From Mortierella hygrophila (Eukaryota; Mortierellomycota; Mortierellomycetes; Mortierellales; Mortierellaceae): DNA of 64,000 nucleotides. The stretch is taken from contig JAAAXW010000159.1 in assembly GCA_015680625.1 (NCBI GenBank), positions 1-64,000 of the forward strand. The letters run 5' to 3'. Positions 56,700-64,000 of the stretch are shown in pieces. Every line of letters begins with the position of its first letter. Position 1 is the first letter of the stretch. The notes beneath the pieces are model-generated. The model saw nothing but the letters and a program-made list of their open reading frames with translations. It was not told where the DNA came from and searched no databases. A program made the translations under genes and the position numbers.

Positions 56700-57959
56700 T
56701 TATGCTATGCTGCCTTTTCAATAAACGCCTTATTTCGAACGAGTGAAACGAAAAAAGCATCCGCAAGAATTTCTCTCCTCTTGTGCAATATCTCATTTAT
56801 ATGCGCCCACTCACCCTAGAACCGTTAACAACAGCATGTACCTTTCACCTTACTCCCATCGCCGGCATGGTTGCAGTGCAAACAAAAGGGCACTCTCAAT
56901 CAGTGCCGTAGCACCGACCCTTCTCAGGTGCATTATCTCGACATTAACATCAACCTTTGTCCTTGTCATCAAACATACATGCAAAGTCCAGCGTTTCGGG
57001 TATGTTACCATGACTTTCAGCTTGCTTTTGATCGGCGAATCCAAGTCAAGGGCAGCATTCACAGGGCATGACGAGATGAGGCAATTGAGCATTCATAGCC
57101 CAAAAGTGTTCTTGTAACGTCGAAGTAGGGAGCCTGTTTTCCTCCGAAGTTATGAATTCGAGAGTAAGTGGCTAAACCATCATCTTTTCGCGCGTTGGTC
57201 GCTCACTTGCAGTATGGCAATTGTACAGTTTGCAAACCCCCCCCGGTTGAATGGACACAAATGTTGGAAGAAAGATGTTGAGGAGAGGTTAAAAGCAGGG
57301 GGTGAGGTGAAGGAGAGGACAACAAGACGCGATGTCTGAAAGTAATATATTACCAAACCGGTAGCAGTTGATGGCGTTCGTTGTCTTTTGTATGCTTGTG
57401 CACAGACAGGGTGGTGAAGAGTATCAGCACGGTCAAAACATTTTCTAGTGCCGTTTTATTTGTTCGATCTGAAGCAAAGGAAGCAGCTAGTTTATAGAAA
57501 GAATCCGTGTGTGTCTAGAGCAGGGCGTGTCTCGGTTTACAATTTTCCTCTAGATAACCCCAACGGGCGAGCACTTGTTTCTCGTTAATCTGTTCCATGA
57601 AATAGAGAGAAATAGGGTGCGCTCCACTGAAAGGGTCTACCTTATATGAATTTGTAGACGTGTATGACTGGTCTCTGTGTGTGTGTGTGTGAACCCAGCC
57701 ATTGTCAGAAAGAGGGAAAGAGGGTCAAGGGTTGTCTCCATGTTCATGCGCTTAGCGTGCATTTGTTATGTGCTCTCTTTTATCGAACCAACACATTTTT
57801 GTGTTTCGTTGCTTTATTAGGAATCCACGCTGCATTTTTCTTTCTCACGCAAACACAACGGCACCACAACAACGACATTTTCCCTCTTCTTTTCTCTTCT
57901 CCACCCCCACACAACCACACTCACATCTTCCCCTCTCCTCTTCACCAACAATAATAACG
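56700..57959. other. 1.26-kb intergenic region, no gene seen
   Basis: Starts with the orphan's 3' UTR. A minus-strand and two plus-strand open frames at 56740-57120 lack motifs. A (GT)n run lies at about 57676-57692. From 57830 the DNA becomes the A/C- and T/C-rich leader of the M20 gene. Confidence 0.5.
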
Positions 57960-59719
57960 ATGCAATTGAACCCCGGAAAGACCCTCCTTGAGGCGATCGA
58001 CAAGGCCAACAGCGACCTGCGCGATCTCTCCCTCAAGATCCACAGCCACCCAGAACTGGGTTACAAGGAGTTCTATGCCCACAAGACCGTGACAGATTTC
58101 ATGGCCGAGCGAGGTTTCCATGTTACTCGTCATGCCTGTGGGATTGAAACTGCTTTTGTAGCAGAGTATATTCATCAGGGGAGTAACCCTGTGGACTCTT
58201 CGCCTCTTCGGTCTGTTGGCTTCTGTTCTGAGGTATTTGCTGCTTGGAGGATGTGGTTGTGTTTGCAATCACCGCGTGAAATTGATGGGAATAATTTGCT
58301 AACCCAATGGTCTCCTTTTTTCTTGCCGATGTGGAAAAGTACGATGCGCTGGCACTCGGTGGAAGCGGTGACAAGGTTGTCCTTGGGCAAGGATGTGGCC
58401 ACAACCTGATCTGCACCGTAAGTAGCCTCCCACCGGATTCCCTTTCCATAGGCCCTATTGCACTCCTTTGTTTCCTTCGTGGTGTTCGAATAGTTCGCGT
58501 AACTAATATTATTATCAATATACGTTACCTCCAATTAGGCGGGAGTGACGGCAGCGTTAGGTGTGAAGGCAGCGATGGAGAAGCACAACATTAGGGGCAG
58601 AGTGCGTCTCTTGGGCACCCCAGCAGAGGAGACATTGGGAGGCAAGCGGCCTATGCTGGAGAGGGGGGCGTTTGATGGTTTGGACGCTTGTATGATGATC
58701 CATCCTGGTCAATTCGATGTTCTGTACCGCCAGCCTTTGGGTGTTGGGCGTCTTGAGATTGAGTACCATGGCAAGGCTGCTCATGCCTCTGCTAGCCCCT
58801 GGGAAGGTAACCTTTGGAAAGAAGGGGGAGGACGGGAATGGGGAATGAATGTCTAGATTGTTGACCTTGTTACATTCTGATGACTAACTGACTGATCGCC
58901 TTACTTTTCTTTCTTCTTTTAACCCTTTCCATGTTCAATTGATGCCGCGCAATAGGCATTAATGCGTTGGATGCAATTGCGATGGCGTATAATGCTATCG
59001 GTCAGCTCCGTCAACAGACCCTGCCAACGAACCGCATTCACTCCATCGTCACCAATGGCGGCCAGGCTGCCAACAGTAAGTTGAAGGAAAATAATAACGA
59101 TTAACGCAATGATCGATTCAGGGGACACTCCACAGTCACATTCACTCGATTTCTAATTGCACACGCTAACCAACGGTTTCGTTCAATTACATGTATCTAA
59201 ATAGTCATCCCTGATGTCGCGTCAATGATCACGCAATACCGCGCAAACAAGAACGAAGACCTCAACAAACTGTACGACCAACTCCTCGAGATCTTCGAGG
59301 CAGCCGCAGAGGCCACAGGATGTACCGTCACCGTCGAAAAGACAATGGAATACATGCCCCTCCACAACAACTCCATCCTCTCTGACCGTTACGGAAAATA
59401 CATGACATCCATGGGTGTCCAATACAACTCCCGCCAAGTCGACGAAACCACCCCTGCGGGATCGACCGATATGGGAAACGTCACCCATGCGCTGCCAGGG
59501 ATCCATCCAGTTTTCAATATTGCGAGTTTGGAGGGGGTTCGGGAGCCGGGTCTGTCGACACATTCGTTGTTGTTTGCCGAGAGGTCTGGGACAGAATTAG
59601 CGCACAAGACGATGATCCGCGCGGCCAAGGCGCTTTCATTGACCGGGTTGGATGTCCTCTTGGATGGGGAGTTCACCAAGCACGCTCGCGATGAGTTTGA
59701 GAAATCCAAGGAGCAGTAG
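57960..59719 (+). CDS. M20 family amidohydrolase / peptidase (M20D, PM20D2-like)
   Basis: Metal-dependent hydrolase of amide bonds in small peptides or N-acyl amino acids. Model: join(57960..58232, 58340..58417, 58539..58806, 58956..59075, 59205..59719), 417 aa; all phases close. Landmarks in order: LSLKIHSHPELGYKEFYAHK at the start, VGFCSEYDAL across the exon 1/2 junction, GQGCGHNLICT (Cys and His of the metal site), LLGTPAEETLGGK (the paired Glu), MMIHPG, and YHGKAAHASASPWEG in the dimerisation domain. A late PAGSTDMGNVTHALPGIHP matches the family's D-x-GNVS and H region. No signal peptide, so cytosolic. Neighbours give no pathway hint. Confidence 0.92.
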
Positions 59720-62700
59720 GAGCTCTACTCCTATTGTTGATGCTGTGTAGATAAGGAGGAGTGTTTTCTGTAGAGCGAGAAAGGTATCGTTTGTGATCCC
59801 ACAGTTATTCTCCGAGATTTACATGCACTGTAGTCCTTGGAGAGCAATAAAAAAAAAAACTTTTTCGATATCGGAGATGAAGCCCCATAGCCGTTTTGTT
59901 CCTACACTTAAATGTTTTTTTTTTTTTTTTTTTTGATATTCAGGGGAATTCAGGTGTGCTTACAATTGTTCTAGATGGACGCTCAGAAACTAATTTAAAC
60001 ACAAATGTCTGTGCCTCATTTGCTGGAGTGAGCTGCCTATGTCCTTGCATTACACAACCGCGTCCAGTCTTAACAACCTACAGGTTCCCTGCAGATTCTA
60101 TCTGCATTCGTAGAGGCGTAAGGATAAGAATACAGGTGTCGACGGGATACCGATGCCATGAGAGTTCTTTATCTCATCTCTTGTGGTCACAAAGAGAAAG
60201 ATTCGCAATAGGGACATGCATCGCCCAGTCGGAGCTGTATCCATGGTCGAGGCCATTGGCGGGAGGTTGAAGGTCCTCGTACAGTACTTGTCATTATGAG
60301 TGAGGTCCAGGCGGACGGACGGATGGGTCCGGAACACGCACATTACGCCACTATCAAGTCCAGTTCAGTGCAGCCTCACAGTGAGAGTCTCCAGCCCAGT
60401 CCGCATCTACAGATAACAGACCAGATAAATGGACACTCCTTCTCCCTCCTCCTCGAGCAATTCATCCAAAAGTGGGCGGACTTTTTTGTCGAGAGAGGAA
60501 AGAAAAAGGTTGCTGGAGTGGGACCGATTGGTTCCCATGAGCTTAATAGATTGCCTCTTTCCCTTTCCTTCAGCCAGCACATTTTTCTTCCTCATGTCGA
60601 ATCCCCGACCTCCAGAACTCCGTCCCCCTTTCTCTTCATCCCCACCCATCCAAGGCGCTAAAATGACAGACCTATTTCGTCACGACTGACTGTTTTTGCT
60701 TGGTCTCGAACCTTTGTCTACTTGAGTCTTCTGTGCAGATTGAGCGTACTGGGTTAGAGGGCCGCTTCCTGAGAATGCTCATTGAAGGAAGGAGAGGGAA
60801 GAGTATAGGAAATAGTAGTCATGAGCAAGGTCGGCAGTTTGAGATGCGATAGCAACTAGGTCAGGCCGGGACAAGGGCGCCAAGGGTTTTCCCGCTAGTC
60901 TCGCCTTTGATCCCTGAGAGTGCCCACTCGGATGTCTCCAAGCAGACCGCCTCTAGAACAAAGCACCCACTCCCCCTTTCCTCCCCCAATCTGGCCGTTT
61001 CTCATAAAGAAGGGATTGATATGGGAATCAACTTCCCCACGTTTGTTTGTCTGATATTTGTGTCTAAATTTGTTTTGGATCGCGATCAGTAATGAACCTT
61101 GATAGTACCTGAATAAAACCGGTATGAAAACAACACAAACGCATTCGTAATGCAATCAAGAAAAGAGTCGGGTACACATGAACACACAGGTTAATTATAA
61201 TTGCGTGTGGGAACGTGAACAGAGGGAGAAGGAAAGAAAGGAAGAGAGAGTCGAAAGAGCGGCAAAATGAGCAAGGGAAACGACAAAGGAACAATAAAGC
61301 GTAGGGAGGAAGGAGAGAGGAACGATTAAAATTCTATTGTTCATGAACCATAACGATAAGAAAAGAACATACAACACAGGCACCAACAGTGTAACACTGA
61401 GGTAATTTACTTGACCTGATCTCATTTGTTTGTCGTACAAAAGGGAAGACCATTCTCTGCTCCCAGGGCAGGATACCCCCAACGCCTTTTTTGCCCTGAT
61501 CTCGTCCTTTTCGGGCTACTTTCTCACAATCGTCGGTGGGCAGGACTGGGTTGGCTAATTGCGAGAGAATAATGAGCCGCGGGATAGAAATAGCCAAGAC
61601 AGCCTTCCTGGGGAAGAGATAGCAAAAGAGGAGTGCGGAGGTAGAGCAGGGATAGGGAATGAGAGAGGGAGAGGGGATAGTATTAACCGTGGGAAGGTGA
61701 CACTGGCCACAGCAATACTAGGAGCTACAGCGTGTAGGAACCGGCATTGACTGCCGTTAGGCACGATGGTAGAAAGCAAAAAGAATAACCGCGTGACTGA
61801 AGAGGGTAAAGGAGTGAGGCAGAATGATGTGAATATGAATCAATGGCGGCGAAAAATAAGATATGTGATCGGGTAGAGACATCCGCTGGTCAGCCATGCG
61901 ACACAACGGATAACGTATCCGTACATTTTTTCTTCTTCCTTTCAGCTTCTTTATCCACGCTGCCAAAAGGTGAAGAGATATGGATCATCCATGACGCGCA
62001 TTTAGGACCCCTCTTTCCCTTCTCCCTCTCTCGCTTTTTACGATTTGATCGACAAATGGTGTATCGATCGCTTGAATTCATCCGTGTCCCCTATCGGCCA
62101 CCGCCAACCATTTTTGGAGGTTTGGAAGTACAGCCAGCCGCCAGGCGGGGAAGAAAGAGAGTGTGAGTAGGAGACTGAGACATTGACAGAAAGGACCAAC
62201 CAAGCATAAGCCAGCTAAACCTCAGCTACCTCAGTCAACTTGGGGCCAGTAGAGAGCGATGGCGCTATCGACCTGCACATGACACTTGGGGGAGTTTCAG
62301 CGCAAGCCGGATAAGAAAGAAAAGACCGCTAACGGAAGAGGAGAGATGAGAGAGGTTTTATTTGGCGCTGACTTTTTTTCGAGGAATTAAGGTCAAGCGA
62401 TAGGTTCTCGTTCGGTCTTGGATTTGTGTTTTTTCACCCTCAGCTACAGCAAAAGCAGAACAAAAGAGCGAGGAGAAAAATGTGCGAATGCATATGAGGA
62501 AGAGTGAGAAAGGTAAAGACGAAGGAAGAGAGAGTGCGAGCATGGCTGACGATCCGACTCGCTGAAATCGCCACTGTGCGAATTACTTTGATCTCTCTTA
62601 GCTCCATTTTGCCTTTTCTTCTCTTCTTCCCTTCCATCCGCATGGATCTTCATTCTCTCTCATTTCCCTCATTTCTCTCGCGCTCTCTAACCCTCTCAAG

Positions 62701-63626
62701 CGCCGCAATATGATCGCGATCTGATATCGTTGCCTTTTTTGATATGATAAATAAATGTATCCGTTTCTCCTGGACTCAAAGAGTCAAACAAACAAACAAA
62801 CAATCGTCATACAGTAATTTTCACAAGCAGGGCTGCAGTAATAAAAACAATGTGGGAGAGAGAGGAAAGACTATTTTGCCGCATGGACGGGAGCTGAATG
62901 TCCACCCTCCTGAGCCCTCCCTTTTCAGGATTAGTGCCATGAAAACAATGAGAAGGCCTATTGTCCCAATCATCCAAATAGGCAATCATGTCCTCTTCTC
63001 TCTCCTTGTGTGTGAATGATGTCCCTCGGTTATCCTGCCCAAGGATATGAGATTGGTATATTATTTTTAACTTGGATATGGGTTTCCTTCGTTCCTTCTG
63101 TCAATGAGCCTTTCTTCTGTCTCTTCTTGGCTATGTGAAGCGGCGTAGAAACTGTGTAGTAGTGGAAAAAGGTAGACATGTATGTTTGGTGACGAATACG
63201 GAAGAGCCATTTCTCTCCCTGTCATCGTTTGTTTATTTGTTTGCTCGCTGTGTATCGTGGATGCGCACAACACACACACACTGCGCAAATATTGTTGTTT
63301 GCTCAACTCCACACACAATCGATATTACGCTGTTATCGTGTACGCAATTGGAAGTATTTCATAAGCCAGTGTGCAGTACAATGACAGGGGCTACCCTTGA
63401 ACTAATCGTACTATGCGATATTAGTTGCCTAAAGGCGGACAAAATAAAATATAAGACGAGACAGTATTGCATTGGATTTTACTCTACAAGAAAAAGGGAG
63501 GGAGAATGGTCAATAGTGGATAAAAATGACCACCCGATCAAAAACAGATAAAAAAAAAGAAAAAGAGAGACGAGACGGCTAAACAGGGGGTGTAGTTTGT
63601 CATGATGACTTGATGGGAAAGAAGAA

Positions 63627-63659
<33 letters not shown>

Positions 63660-64000
63660 AGAGACAAGGAATAGATGTTTGCATGGCATGGCCTTGTATC
63701 CGATTCGCTTATGCTTGTTTTCATGAGATAGATCATTTCTTCTTTTTTGCTAGCGTGGGCGTGAGAAGAGAAGCTAAGGAGTGAATGGGATGAAATGCGT
63801 GCAGAGGCAGGATTGGGTCGATTGCTGGTTCTTCTTTTGCATGTTTAATGATCATGTTTAGCCCAAGGAACCAAAAGAGAAAGAGAGTGAGTGGCGAATG
63901 GCAAGCGGCGAGATGGAACCCGATCCGGAATGGAGTGCAAGGGAAGAGAAGAGAAGGGAAGCAAGCATTGGACAGAAGGAAGGATGACGAATGGACGAAG
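59720..64000. other. 4.3-kb region without a supportable gene
   Basis: AATAAA at 59846-59851 ends the M20 transcript. A long T run lies at about 59916-59934. The rest has only short frames on both strands with biased composition (runs of GA on one strand, CT on the other, for example 61210-61330 and 62580-62700). No spliceable set with family motifs, tRNA or repeat with a partner elsewhere in the window was found. Confidence 0.5.
63628..63668. repeat. Tandem repeat of GACAGGA-type units
   Basis: Four GACAGGA units followed by two GACAAGA/GACAAGG variants in intergenic DNA. Confidence 0.9.

Noticed and set aside
63628..63668. CRISPR-like array
   Set aside because: Simple tandem repeat of seven-base units without spacers, in a eukaryotic genome.

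Overview
The window is fungal nuclear DNA. Genes are split by short GT-AG introns, leaders before start codons are rich in C and T, intergenic spaces run from a few hundred bases to a few kilobases, and every confident product is eukaryotic. Long Gln tracts, a Zn2Cys6 regulator with a fungal-specific regulatory domain, an F-box/LRR protein and a CHD remodeler of the metazoan-like class III type together suggest an early-diverging filamentous fungus, probably of the Mortierella type. That placement is inference; no marker gene fixes it.

Layout. 1-838: decayed Tc1/mariner transposase. 1841-4254: divergent pair, deoxyhypusine synthase (-) and a GON7-like acidic protein (+), bracketed by an inverted repeat of about 225 bases. 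5993-8883 (-): mitochondrially targeted adenylate-kinase-like protein. 9730-11472 (-): orphan single-pass membrane protein. 12599-15041 (+): cytosolic Hsp70 behind a periodic step-type heat-shock element, followed at 15620-17000 by decayed Hsp70 pieces in scrambled order. 18741-23905 (+): full ABCC/MRP transporter. 24258-25321 (-): mitochondrial ribosomal protein bL27m. 25646-28299 (+): heat shock factor. 28916-30862 (+): nuclear-looking orphan. 31154-31935 (-): Tctex-type dynein light chain. 33955-43432 (+): 2,739-residue CHD remodeler with a Gln-rich head and an RS tail. 43994-45211 (+): orphan with repeated motifs. 45442-49355 (-): Zn2Cys6 factor. 49905-51359 (+): short-chain dehydrogenase. 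51902-52763 (+): glutathione S-transferase. 52803-52812: gap of ten N. 52971-54875 (-): F-box/LRR protein. 55398-56699 (+): Cys/His-rich orphan. 57960-59719 (+): M20 amidohydrolase. 59720-64000: no supportable gene.

Exon structures were rebuilt by hand from GT/AG sites, reading-frame continuity and family conservation; phases close without a stop in every multi-exon model given. The genes do not form one pathway. The clearest functional link is the heat shock factor lying about 10 kb downstream of an Hsp70 gene whose promoter carries a matching element. The GST, the SDR and the ABCC pump could all act in detoxification, but the sequence does not show that they act together. I saw no CRISPR array, rRNA, convincing tRNA, viral insertion or biosynthetic cluster.
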